A DNA stretch of 32,623 bases from Desulfobacterales bacterium (GCA_030145015.1 JAQYWI010000047.1:1-32623); one strand, 5' to 3'; counted from the stretch's first letter, positions 8,370 to 15,650 are shown. Made by a program: numbers and translations. The notes: generated by a model not told the origin, from the letters alone.

Positions 8370-8425
8370 CCGTAAGCTTATACGGTTTATAGAGGCTTGA
8401 CACATAGGATTCTTTTTGAGATAGT
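8370..8425 (+). promoter_or_regulatory. Candidate sigma70-like promoter of the thiolase gene with adjacent palindrome
   Basis: TTGACA (8397-8402) and GATAGT (8420-8425; four of six match TATAAT) are separated by 17 bp, about 60 bp before the thiolase start. Eleven bases upstream of the -35 box, ccgta (8370-8374) and tacgg (8381-8385) flank an AGCTTA centre, a further possible binding site. Confidence 0.45.
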
Positions 8426-8484
8426 TTTCGGTTTGTTAGCGATATCAATCACTAATCTAATCATTTTATATTTAGGAGGGAATT

Positions 8485-9669
8485 ATGAGAGAAGTTGTAA
8501 TATTGGGCGCCGGCCGTTCGGCGGGCGGAAAATTTGGCGGCTCTTTGGCTGCATTGACCGCTCCCGAGTTCGGTGCGGTGATCGTTGCAGAAACCATTAA
8601 ACGGTCGGGTATTAAACCGGAAGATATCGACCAGACCATCTTCGCCAATGCCTGGCAGGCCGGGGTCGGACCCAATCCGGCTCGGATTACCGCTGTAAAG
8701 GGCGGCGTGCCTGTTGATGTGCCTGCGGTTTCCATTAATGTGCGCTGTGGCTCCAGTGTCCAGGCATTAATATTCGGTGCGCAGGCGATCAAGGCCGAAG
8801 ATGTCGACACCGTATTAATCGGTGGCACCGAGAGCACGAGCAATGTCCCTTATGCCTTGCCGAAAGCACGTTTTGGTTATCGTATGGGTAAGGGCGATAT
8901 GTTGGACTTAATGCACAAAGATGGTTTTTTGTGCCCGCTGGGGGGCGGTCTCATGGGTGAGTTGACCGACGCCTTGGCTAAGGAATTTGAGATTAGCCGC
9001 GAGGAGCAGGATCAGTTTGCGGCTGATAGTCATAATAAAGCCGAAGCAGCCGTTCAAGCCGGAAAATTCGACCAGGAGGTCATTGCGGTTGAAGTGCCGG
9101 GTCGCAAAGGTCAGGTAAACCTCTTCAAAGATGAAGAGATCTTCCGAACAGGTGTCACCGGCGAATCGTTGGGCAAACTCAGACCGGTATTTAATAAAGA
9201 GGGTACGGTCACGGCCGGCAATGCCTGCGCGCTGTGCGATGCTGCTTCCGCCCAGGTATTAATGGATCGTGAAAAGGCCAAGGCCATGGGATTGGAACCT
9301 TTAGCCCTTATCCGCGGATATGCATTCGTCGGTTTCGAGCCAAAGAGATTCGGTATCGCACCGTCAAAGGCGATACCGGCTGCGCTGAAGCAGGCCGGAG
9401 TGGAGCTGTCCGATATTGATTTAATCGAGCTTAACGAAGCGTTTGCGGCTCAGTATATCGCCTGCGAGAGGGAGTTGAATATTGACCGTGATAAAGTTAA
9501 CGTTAATGGCGGTGCAATTGCATTAGGCCATCCGGTAGCAGCAACCGGTTCCAAAATTTTGACGACATTACTTTACGCCATGAAGGATCGCGATGCACAA
9601 CTCGGATTGGTGAGCGCGTGTATCGGGGGCGGCAACGGGGTGGCACTGGTCGTCGAAAGACTCAGCTAG
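8485..9669 (+). CDS. Thiolase (acetyl-CoA acetyltransferase family), atypical motifs
   Basis: Thiolases cleave 3-oxoacyl-CoA with CoA to acetyl-CoA and a shortened acyl-CoA (or the reverse). The 394-residue length is standard and the catalytic set is present: nucleophile Cys88 (NVRCGSS), NEAFAAQ near 317, His349 (ALGHP) and Cys379 (ACIGGGNG). Two motifs deviate from biosynthetic and fatty-acid thiolases. CGSSVQAL replaces the usual CGSGLKAV, and TAGNACALCDAASA (two extra cysteines, 248 and 251) replaces TAGNSSGINDGAAA; GHPVAATG replaces GHPIGASG. This suggests a specialised subfamily. AGGAGGG precedes the ATG by four bases. It is divergent from the RpiR gene and probably belongs to the same regulon as the acyl-CoA synthetase and aminotransferase. 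The substrate may be a 3-oxoacyl-CoA derived from an amino acid. Confidence 0.92.
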   Translation: MREVVILGAGRSAGGKFGGSLAALTAPEFGAVIVAETIKRSGIKPEDIDQTIFANAWQAGVGPNPARITAVKGGVPVDVPAVSINVRCGSSVQALIFGAQAIKAEDVDTVLIGGTESTSNVPYALPKARFGYRMGKGDMLDLMHKDGFLCPLGGGLMGELTDALAKEFEISREEQDQFAADSHNKAEAAVQAGKFDQEVIAVEVPGRKGQVNLFKDEEIFRTGVTGESLGKLRPVFNKEGTVTAGNACALCDAASAQVLMDREKAKAMGLEPLALIRGYAFVGFEPKRFGIAPSKAIPAALKQAGVELSDIDLIELNEAFAAQYIACERELNIDRDKVNVNGGAIALGHPVAATGSKILTTLLYAMKDRDAQLGLVSACIGGGNGVALVVERLS

Positions 9670-9751
9670 AAAACATATAAAAAAGGCATTAAAGAGAGTG
9701 CGCTAAATTTCAAAGTGAACTAAAGTGACTAAAGTTGAGGCATTCTACCCG

Positions 9752-10015
9752 TCGAGAGCCTCCCTTCGAGGGCCTCCCTTCGAGAACCTCCCTTCGAGGG
9801 CCTCCCTTCGAGAGCCTCCCTTCGAGAGCCTCCCTTCGAGAGCCTCCCTTCGAGGGCCTCCCTTCGAGGGCCTCCCTTCGAGAGCCTCCCTTCGAGAGCC
9901 TCCCTTCGAGAGCCTCCCTTCGAGGGCCTCCCTTCGAGAGCCTCCCTTCGAGAGCCTCCCTTCGAGAGCCTCCCTTCGAGAGCCTCCCTTCGAGAGCCTC
10001 CCTTCGAGAGCCTCA
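9752..10015. repeat. Minisatellite, 14-bp unit tcgagagcctccct, about 19 copies
   Basis: Units start every 14 bp from 9752 to 10004. Eighteen are complete and the nineteenth diverges after tcgagagcctc. Variation is almost confined to positions 6-7 (AG, GG or one AA). The unit has no stop codon in any frame of either strand, so long open frames across it (14-residue period SRASLREPPFESLP) are by-products and should not be annotated as genes. Confidence 0.95.
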
Positions 10016-10093
10016 GGGTCTAACGACAGGGTCTAACGACAGGGTCTAACGACAGGGTCTAACGACAGGGTCTAACGACAGGGTCGAACGATC
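10016..10093. repeat. Minisatellite, 13-bp unit gggtctaacgaca, 5 perfect copies plus 1 degenerate
   Basis: Perfect units start at 10016, 10029, 10042, 10055 and 10068. A sixth at 10081-10093 reads gggtcgaacgatc. The array directly abuts the 14-bp array and has an unrelated unit, so two independent expansions happened at one spot. Confidence 0.95.
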
Positions 10094-10186
10094 ATTTTAA
10101 TATAATAGATGTCGCGCTGCGACACCTCAACTTTAGGCACTTCCAACTTTAGTTCACTTTAGGCACTTTTTTTTAATACCTGCCCT

Positions 10187-10648
10187 TTATCCGATGTTCG
10201 GCATGAGGGTCCATTTTATGACCCACGCCTGAGTTTCGGGGTCTTTATCCAGACATACGATCCCGCTGTTTTGAAATTTAATTAGCGCTTGATCGATCGA
10301 TCCTGTTATCAGATAAGAAGTGATCCGCTCCATGAAGGGTAAGTGACCCACCAGCATTACATTTTCGTCAGGATCTATTTTAGCGGCACATGCGGCCACA
10401 TCATCCATCGGCTTTATCCCACTAATTTCCTGGATGTCCTTTTGCGGTTTCAGCGCTCTGGCTAATATTTCAGCGGTTTGGCGGGCTCTGGTTTTGACGC
10501 TGTGTCTAATCTGAGAAACGCTGACACCATAGTCTCGGGCCAGACTTGCAATGCGCTCGGTTTCAGTGGTCCCGTCTTCGGATAATCCTTGGTCAGGATC
10601 CTGGTCCTTTGGCAGACTCTTTCCATGCTGAATAAGATAAAGTGCCAT
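10187..10648 (-). CDS. SixA-like histidine phosphatase with QHG instead of RHG
   Basis: A histidine-phosphatase-superfamily protein of 153 residues, the length of SixA phosphohistidine phosphatases, which dephosphorylate histidine-phosphorylated proteins. The N-terminus MALYLIQHGKS carries the phospho-acceptor histidine (His8), but the preceding arginine of the RHG signature is glutamine. The remaining signature residues are visible: KTRARQTAEILA near 52-64 and the second histidine in VGHLPFMERI (about His102). AAGGAGG lies nine bases before the ATG. It is a single gene between a type C repeat and the divergent DHH phosphoesterase. The substrate is unknown; the Q substitution could mark a subfamily with altered phosphate binding. 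Confidence 0.85.
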   Translation of the reverse strand: MALYLIQHGKSLPKDQDPDQGLSEDGTTETERIASLARDYGVSVSQIRHSVKTRARQTAEILARALKPQKDIQEISGIKPMDDVAACAAKIDPDENVMLVGHLPFMERITSYLITGSIDQALIKFQNSGIVCLDKDPETQAWVIKWTLMPNIG

Positions 10649-10798
10649 GACTTTAATCCTCCTTGAAATTTAGGTAGATTCTGTATATAGTTTTCAGATT
10701 GAGCGTCTCGCTCAATTTAGGATAAAATAAGCATTTTCAAACATCAATACAATTTTAGTGAATTCATTCAGCGCTTTTTATCTTCTGTGAGATGATCG

Positions 10799-11707
10799 AT
10801 GCGTATTGTTACCCGACCGGATTTTGACGGAATTGTTTGTGCCGTTCTGCTTTTTGAAACATTAGATATAAAGGATCCTGTAATATGGGTTGAGCCGAGC
10901 CATGTGCAAAAGGGATTGGTCGACATTCAAAAAGAAGATATTATCGCCAACTTACCCTATGATGAGAGATGCGCATTGTGGTTTGACCATCACTATACCA
11001 ATCAAATAGACACACCGTTTGAAGGTGCTTTTAAAATTGCCCCATCGGCTGCAGGGATCATTTTTGATTACTATAAAAACCGGTTGCGGAGAGATTACAG
11101 CGAACTGGTGCAGGCCGCAGACAAAATTGATTCGGCCGACCTAACCTTGGATGAAGTTCTTCATCCTGAAAATTATCCTTATGTGCTCCTTTCTTTGACA
11201 GTTTCAAACGATGATCAACCGGACGAGCCCTATTGGAATAAGCTGGTTGAGCTTTTCAGAAAACATGATATCCGGCAGGTTTTAAAGGATCCGGAGGTAA
11301 AACAGCACTGTAAAAGTGTGGTGGCGCACAATGACCGCTATGTGGATTTTTTGAAAAAGCATACCTTACTAAATCAGAATATCGCGATTACGGATTTGAG
11401 AACTCTGGATAAACCACCCGGCGGGAATCGATTTCTCGTGTATTCTTTATTCCCCGAGTCAATTGTCCATATGCGAATACGGTATCAGGATAAAAAGAAG
11501 GAAACGATTGTGGTCAATGTCGGGCACAGTATTTTTCATCCGAACTGCAATGTGAATGTTGGCTTGATGCTCGCTCATTTTGATGGCGGAGGCCACCGCG
11601 GTGCAGGCTCGGCACGCTTCCACGTCAGCAAGGCGGATGAATATATTCCCGATATAATCGATATTCTGCTGAAGAATGAAAACAACGAAATTCACACCGC
11701 GGACTAA
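10799..11707 (+). CDS. DHH family phosphoesterase
   Basis: A 302-residue protein with the metal-binding motifs of the DHH superfamily: RPDFDG (Asp8 and Asp10), WFDHH (Asp63, His64, His65), and a C-terminal DHHA1-type GGGHRGAGSARF motif near 268. Members hydrolyse phosphodiesters or pyrophosphates (nanoRNA, pAp, cyclic dinucleotides, polyphosphate, inorganic pyrophosphate); this one most resembles single-domain-pair exopolyphosphatase-annotated proteins. The unusual position of the first aspartate pair almost at the N-terminus is normal for this group. The start is the ATG at 10799, with only a weak purine-rich leader. The product is cytoplasmic with no signal peptide. It is followed by a convergent terminator. 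The substrate cannot be chosen from sequence alone. Confidence 0.88.
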   Translation: MRIVTRPDFDGIVCAVLLFETLDIKDPVIWVEPSHVQKGLVDIQKEDIIANLPYDERCALWFDHHYTNQIDTPFEGAFKIAPSAAGIIFDYYKNRLRRDYSELVQAADKIDSADLTLDEVLHPENYPYVLLSLTVSNDDQPDEPYWNKLVELFRKHDIRQVLKDPEVKQHCKSVVAHNDRYVDFLKKHTLLNQNIAITDLRTLDKPPGGNRFLVYSLFPESIVHMRIRYQDKKKETIVVNVGHSIFHPNCNVNVGLMLAHFDGGGHRGAGSARFHVSKADEYIPDIIDILLKNENNEIHTAD

Positions 11708-11747
11708 GTCCCTATCATCGTTTATAAAATATAATTGCGGGAGAAAA

Positions 11748-11774
11748 AAAGGGCCGAGTTATCCTCGGCCCTTT
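11748..11774. terminator. Bidirectional terminator hairpin between convergent genes
   Basis: aaagggccgag (11748-11758) and ctcggcccttt (11764-11774) are exact 11-base complements around ttatc. The A-run before the stem gives a long U-run for minus-strand transcripts; the plus side has only ctttct. It lies between the DHH gene and the lipoprotein gene. Confidence 0.88.
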
Positions 11775-11815
11775 CTAATTGCAGGCGCGTTGATTGAGAT
11801 AGGTTCAAATAAAGA

Positions 11816-12322
11816 TTATGACGAAGAAGCAGGTGGAAATTTTTGTAGAATCCTACGGACGACCTCGTTTACCATATCGGTTTTATTTTCTGGAATCATA
11901 TCATGATCTAATATGGTTTTCGCCTCAGCCCACCATATAATCTGGTTTGTTTTAGGGTCGATAAATTTCAGGATAAGCTTGCCCTTATCGACAATAAGGT
12001 TCGCGTCGGGTCCGCGCCAGGCAGTGGTAAATAATCTTGATCGAACCCCGTACATGATGACCAAAAAGTCGGGATTATCTGATGTCTTTTCCAGTTTTTT
12101 GAACATTAATTCAGTGTCAATAGCAGTTTTTATCCGTTCCAACATCAGAGGTTCGATCCCCACTGTTGTCGGGATAGGGCGCAAGTCATAGGTTTTCAGG
12201 TTTTTGAGATCGACATTCACATTATAATCATAGGTAACATCTTTGGGGATTTCTACACTCACAGCACAACTTACGGTAAGAACCATTAATCCTAATGCGA
12301 GGAATTTATTTATAATTTTCAT
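11816..12322 (-). CDS. DUF4136-type lipoprotein
   Basis: The 168-residue protein has a type II signal peptide (MKIINKFLALGLMVLTVSC; lipobox LTVSC, Cys19). The mature part has the features of DUF4136: a short N-terminal strand with DYNVNVDLKNLKTYDL, a central helix with ERIKTAIDTELMFKKLEKTSDNPDFLVIMYG, and a C-terminal sheet ending NQIIWWAEAKTILDHDMIPENKTDMVNEVVRRILQKFPP. AGGAGG precedes the ATG by six bases. It is probably anchored in an envelope membrane; the biochemical role of this family is unknown. It is monocistronic and convergent with the DHH gene. Confidence 0.85.
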   Translation of the reverse strand: MKIINKFLALGLMVLTVSCAVSVEIPKDVTYDYNVNVDLKNLKTYDLRPIPTTVGIEPLMLERIKTAIDTELMFKKLEKTSDNPDFLVIMYGVRSRLFTTAWRGPDANLIVDKGKLILKFIDPKTNQIIWWAEAKTILDHDMIPENKTDMVNEVVRRILQKFPPASSS

Positions 12323-12652
12323 ATCTATCCTCCTATTATGAAACTAAAATCTGGTACACCGTTAACATATATAAACCGATTATTTTCTTTGATGGTGCCA
12401 AAAAATCATATGTTTTGCAGTACTTAACTTATGTTCTTAAGATTTAATTGTAAAGTCAAGATTAAAAAAAAATAAAAATGATAACCTGCCATAAATTTTC
12501 ATAATTTTCATTGCCACCACCGTACGCTTCCCTCTTTTCATTGCGTTTTTCTGCATTATAGTTTGAGGTATTCATATCATAAAGATTTTTTTTGAAAAAT
12601 TTGCAAACGATTATAACGATTGATAAACCTGTTTTTAACAAAGGAGGACACC
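12323..12652. other. 330-bp AT-rich gap between divergent genes
   Basis: I see no gene here. TTTCAT occurs at 12497-12502, 12506-12511 and 12536-12541, the same hexamer as the candidate RpiR operators, but in such AT-rich DNA this may be chance. Promoters for the divergent lipoprotein and split-barrel genes must lie here; no pair of boxes is convincing. Confidence 0.5.
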
Positions 12653-13027
12653 ATGGACCTTAAAGACTATTTCAACGATACAAAGGGAGTGGGTGTGCTG
12701 GCTACGTCTGATGCTGACGGCAAGGTAGATGCGGCGATTTACGCCAGACCCCACTTTATGGAAGATGGGACCCTGGCCGTTATCATGCGTGACCGTCTGA
12801 CCCACCACAACCTGCAGTCCAATTCCCATGCAACCTTCCTTTTTATCGAAAATGGGCCCGGCTATAAAGGCAAACGGCTGTTTATGACCAAGGTGCGCGA
12901 AGAGCAGGATAGCGAGCTTTTAAATTCTCTGCGTCGCAAACAGTATCCGGATGATGAGCACAAAGTAAAATTTTTGGTGTTTTTCAAGCTGGACGAGGAA
13001 CTGCCCCTTGTCGTTGCGGGAGGGTAA
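12653..13027 (+). CDS. Pyridoxamine 5'-phosphate oxidase-like split-barrel flavoprotein
   Basis: A small 124-residue protein of the FMN-binding split-barrel (PNPOx-like) superfamily. Visible core: VGVLATSDADGKVDAAIYARPHFMEDGTLAVIMRDRLTHHNLQSN, which forms the first strands and the flavin-phosphate binding region, followed by HATFLFIENG and a short C-terminal sheet ending KFLVFFKLDEELPLVVAGG. It is much shorter than true PNPOx (about 210 residues) and lacks its C-terminal substrate segment, so vitamin B6 synthesis is unlikely; small relatives are flavin reductases, haem- or F420-binding proteins. The ATG at 12653 has AAGGAGG five bases upstream; the frame can be read from 12620 but without support. 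It is monocistronic, followed by a strong terminator. Confidence 0.85.
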   Translation: MDLKDYFNDTKGVGVLATSDADGKVDAAIYARPHFMEDGTLAVIMRDRLTHHNLQSNSHATFLFIENGPGYKGKRLFMTKVREEQDSELLNSLRRKQYPDDEHKVKFLVFFKLDEELPLVVAGG

Positions 13028-13059
13028 TTATAACATTTATACCGCTTTTCATAATAATG

Positions 13060-13074
13060 TTCCGAAATACGGAA
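13060..13074. other. Small stem-loop ttccg-aaata-cggaa
   Basis: Five-base complementary arms flank a five-base loop, 32 bases after the split-barrel gene. The motif is echoed by the terminator stem downstream (ttcg, aata, ccggaa). With that terminator it frames a 75-base segment that could be a 3' UTR structure or a small RNA. Confidence 0.4.
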
Positions 13075-13103
13075 GTGCGGCGTAAGCGGGTGTAAGGTTG
13101 TAG

Positions 13104-13135
13104 AAAAAAACGTTCGAATACCGGAACGTTTTTTT
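13104..13135 (+). terminator. Rho-independent terminator after the split-barrel gene
   Basis: aaaaaaacgttc (13104-13115) pairs with gaacgttttttt (13124-13135) around an 8-base loop. The right arm ends in seven T residues, so it terminates plus-strand transcripts well; the seven A residues on the left make it potentially bidirectional. Confidence 0.85.
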
Positions 13136-13295
13136 GACAACCCCTATAAGTGCAAAATTTTTAATTGTGCAATTGAAACCAATGCGATAAAAGAAACTCG
13201 ATTTTCCATTATGGTCTGAAATTCAGTTTGTTGGACAATCTAGTCCATCGGAAAGAGGCAAAGAGATTACTAAAACCTTTTTGCAGGAGTTTATT

Positions 13296-14795
13296 ATGAA
13301 AAATGCGGCCGTGATAATCTGGATTTTCATGAGTTTTGTCAGTGCAGGTACTGGAATATCCGCAGAGATTCCCGTCAGCGAAGCGACGGCTGAGTGTATC
13401 GATTGTCACTCCTCGCATCAACCCGGAATTGTCAAGGACTGGCAAAACAGCCGCCACGCCAAGATCACACCCAAAGCAGCCATGGCAGTCGAAGGCGTTG
13501 CCCGTAAGGTATCGAGCACCACGGTTCCTGAAAACCTGCAAACCGTTGTGGTGGGATGCGCCGAGTGCCACACCCTGAGACCCAAAGCGCATGCGGATAC
13601 GTTTGAACACAACGGCTATGACGTTCATGTGGTGGTCAGCCCTGACGACTGCCAGACGTGCCATGCGACGGAAAGACAACAATATTCCAAAAATATCATG
13701 GCGCATGCCTACGGTAACCTGGCCGATAACAAACTTTATCAAAAGCTTGAGCACAGCATCCTGGCCGGAACAAATTACCGGAACGGGAAAATTAATCTTG
13801 AACCTGCTAATGATGATACCAAAGCAGAGGCCTGTTATTACTGCCACGGCACCAAGCTGGAGCTTAGGGGGTATGAAACCCGTGATACGGAAGCCGCCGG
13901 TGAACTGGAGTTTCCCATAATCAAAGGCTGGCCCAATCAGGGCGTGGGACGCATTAATCTGGATGGCAGTATGGGCGCCTGCTCCGCCTGTCATACGCGC
14001 CACGCTTTTTCAATAGAGATGGCGCGTAAGCCATACACCTGCAAAGAGTGCCATGTGGGGCCTGATGTGCCGGCCTTTAAGGTGTATGCCGCAAGTAAAC
14101 ATGGCAACATCTTTTCGACCATGAATTCCTCCTGGGATTTTAAGGCCGTGCCATGGACCGTTGGAAAAGATTTCAGTGCCCCTACCTGCGCCACCTGCCA
14201 CGTCAGCCTGGTGGTCAATACCGATGCGGAAGTGGTGATCGCAAGGACCCATCAAATGAACAATCGACTGCCGTGGCGCATACTGGGGTTGGTCTATGCC
14301 CATCCGCATCCGCAAGCGCCGGATACCAGCATTATCCGCAATAAAGATGGATTGCCCCTGCCGACAGATTTCGCGGGTGGTTTTGCAACGAAGTATCTGA
14401 TCGATGAAAAGGAAAGCGAGGCACGGCGAAAGGAGATGCAGGCCGTTTGCTTAAATTGTCATGATCCCTCCTGGGTCAGAGGCCACTGGAGACGGTTTGA
14501 GAACACCATCCGGGAAACGAATGCCAAGACCCGGACGGCCACCCAGATGATGGAAGACATCTGGCAGCATGGCTGGGCCGACAAAGAAGATAGCCTATAT
14601 AATGAAGCCATCGAAAGAAAGTGGACCGATACCTGGCTGTTTCACGCCAATACCATTCGTTTTGCTTCGGCGATGGGGGGCGGTGGTGATTACGGCGTAT
14701 TTTTCGACGGTCGCTATCAGCTATCCCAATCGTTGATGGAACTCAACGACTGGCTTGATTTACGGAGGAAACTGGATTCAGCTTCCAAAAAATAA
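13296..14795 (+). CDS. Octahaem c-type cytochrome, hydroxylamine oxidoreductase (HAO)-like
   Basis: A 499-residue exported cytochrome with eight CXXCH sites: Cys34, 88, 119, 180, 229, 249, 298 and 385 (first cysteine of each). A signal peptide (about 1-23, ending TGISA) sends it to the periplasm. The count, spacing and landmarks (HQPGIVKDWQNSRHAKITP after haem 1, DTFEHNGYDVHVVV between haems 2 and 3, AHAYGNLADN after haem 3) match the HAO family, whose haem 4 is the catalytic site. In sulfate reducers and epsilonproteobacteria such homologues are thought to act reductively on nitrite or hydroxylamine. Whether the cross-linking tyrosine of oxidative HAO is present cannot be settled here; the candidate region is GGGGDYGVFFDGRYQLS near 461-477. 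No quinol dehydrogenase (NapC/NrfH type) or maturation gene is adjacent. ATG 13296 has CAGGAG six bases upstream. Confidence 0.9.
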   Translation: MKNAAVIIWIFMSFVSAGTGISAEIPVSEATAECIDCHSSHQPGIVKDWQNSRHAKITPKAAMAVEGVARKVSSTTVPENLQTVVVGCAECHTLRPKAHADTFEHNGYDVHVVVSPDDCQTCHATERQQYSKNIMAHAYGNLADNKLYQKLEHSILAGTNYRNGKINLEPANDDTKAEACYYCHGTKLELRGYETRDTEAAGELEFPIIKGWPNQGVGRINLDGSMGACSACHTRHAFSIEMARKPYTCKECHVGPDVPAFKVYAASKHGNIFSTMNSSWDFKAVPWTVGKDFSAPTCATCHVSLVVNTDAEVVIARTHQMNNRLPWRILGLVYAHPHPQAPDTSIIRNKDGLPLPTDFAGGFATKYLIDEKESEARRKEMQAVCLNCHDPSWVRGHWRRFENTIRETNAKTRTATQMMEDIWQHGWADKEDSLYNEAIERKWTDTWLFHANTIRFASAMGGGGDYGVFFDGRYQLSQSLMELNDWLDLRRKLDSASKK

Positions 14796-14810
14796 GCCGG
14801 TTGCACCCAT

Positions 14811-14863
14811 ATCTGCTTTTGCCTTCATTTGGATGGGGATTTCAGGCAAAAACATCCGCAGAT
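14811..14863 (+). terminator. Imperfect stem-loop after the octahaem cytochrome gene
   Basis: atctgc and ttttgcct (14811-14824) pair with aggcaaaa and gcagat (14844-14863), with a bulge, around a loop of about 19 bases. It begins 16 bases after the stop codon, where a terminator is expected, but no U-run follows, so its function is uncertain. Confidence 0.45.
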
Positions 14864-14993
14864 AATTCATACTGCTTGCGGTATTCAACAGATGTTTCTT
14901 GTTTCATTTCCATTGATTGAAAATAAGACAAAAAATCCCTTTTAAAATTTGAAACGCTCGATTAGGGTAAAACTTAAGGTCGGGAGGAGGCTC

Positions 14994-15650
14994 ATGTTCA
15001 AAGGTGATGGTGATGAGAAATTGGATGTGGAAAAGAAAAAGAGGGGAATTGGGCCCGTCGATGGTAAGCGCTTTAAAAGCCAGATTGAATTCATTCTGGA
15101 GGTGGATAAGCTCAAAAAAATTATGCGACGGACGATGTTAATGGATCGTTCCCGGCAGGAAAATTCAGCGGAACACTCCTGGCATATTGCATTGATCGTT
15201 CTGGTTTTGTCTGAATATGTTGAAGGGGATAATTTGAATCTTTTACGGGTAATAAAATTGCTTCTTACCCACGATTTGGTCGAGATCGATGCCGGGGACA
15301 CTTACTGTTATGATGAGAGCGGCATCCAAGATCAGAAAGAGCGCGAAACCAGAGCTGCAGATCGAATCTTTAACATTCTGCCCGAGGATCAGGCCAAATC
15401 GTTTCGTGGCCTGTGGGATGAATATGAAGACAGGAGGACTCCTGAATCTCGATTTGCCAACGCTTTGGATAGATTTCAGCCTTTACTTCATAATTATTAT
15501 ACCCAAGGTCATTCCTGGCGTCAGCATGGGATCCAAAAAAAACAGGTCCTTGCCAGAATGCAGCCGGTGGAAGAAGGCGCCTCCCATTTATGGGATTATG
15601 TCACCGCTCTTATCGATGATGCGGTTGAGAAAGGTTATCTGGCGAAGTAA
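14994..15650 (+). CDS. HD-domain phosphohydrolase (YfbR/HDDC2-like)
   Basis: A cytoplasmic 218-residue protein of the HD superfamily, closest to the YfbR/HDDC2 group of 5'-deoxynucleotidases. Metal ligands visible: His61 in ENSAEHSWHIALIVLVL, the His93-Asp94 doublet in LLTHDLVEIDAGDTYCYD, and a later aspartate in FANALDRFQPLLHNY. The E-x-S-AEHSWH and EIDAGD motifs are typical of that group. Start ATG 14994 has GGAGG six bases upstream; an in-frame TTG at 14949 has no support and would add basic residues outside the family core. The first 25 residues are charged and variable. No operon partners: the octahaem cytochrome gene ends 198 bp upstream and a type C repeat follows. The nucleotide substrate is not determined. 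Confidence 0.88.
   Translation: MFKGDGDEKLDVEKKKRGIGPVDGKRFKSQIEFILEVDKLKKIMRRTMLMDRSRQENSAEHSWHIALIVLVLSEYVEGDNLNLLRVIKLLLTHDLVEIDAGDTYCYDESGIQDQKERETRAADRIFNILPEDQAKSFRGLWDEYEDRRTPESRFANALDRFQPLLHNYYTQGHSWRQHGIQKKQVLARMQPVEEGASHLWDYVTALIDDAVEKGYLAK

Larger units (their letters stand above)
9700..10170. repeat. Type C inverted-repeat element (copy 1) carrying two minisatellites
   Basis: The left arm (about 9700-9749) iterates ctaaagtga words and ends ctaaagttgaggcattctac. The right arm (10121-10170) iterates tcactttaggca words. The centre at 10108-10125 is gatgtcgcgctgcgacacc. Compared with copies at 15681-15858 and 24966-25101, this copy is interrupted between the cattctac and cattttaatataa segments by about 340 bp of tandem repeats. 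It fills the 517-bp gap between the thiolase and SixA-like genes; no convincing gene was found in the gap. Confidence 0.85.

Noticed and set aside
9725..10049. Two overlapping open frames of 103-104 codons encoding 14-residue repeats (SRASLREPPFESLP)
   Set aside because: They are produced by a 14-bp tandem repeat lacking stops in all six frames; no ribosome site, and two frames code equally well.
9752..10093. CRISPR array
   Set aside because: Units are contiguous 14- and 13-bp tandems without spacers, and no cas gene is present.
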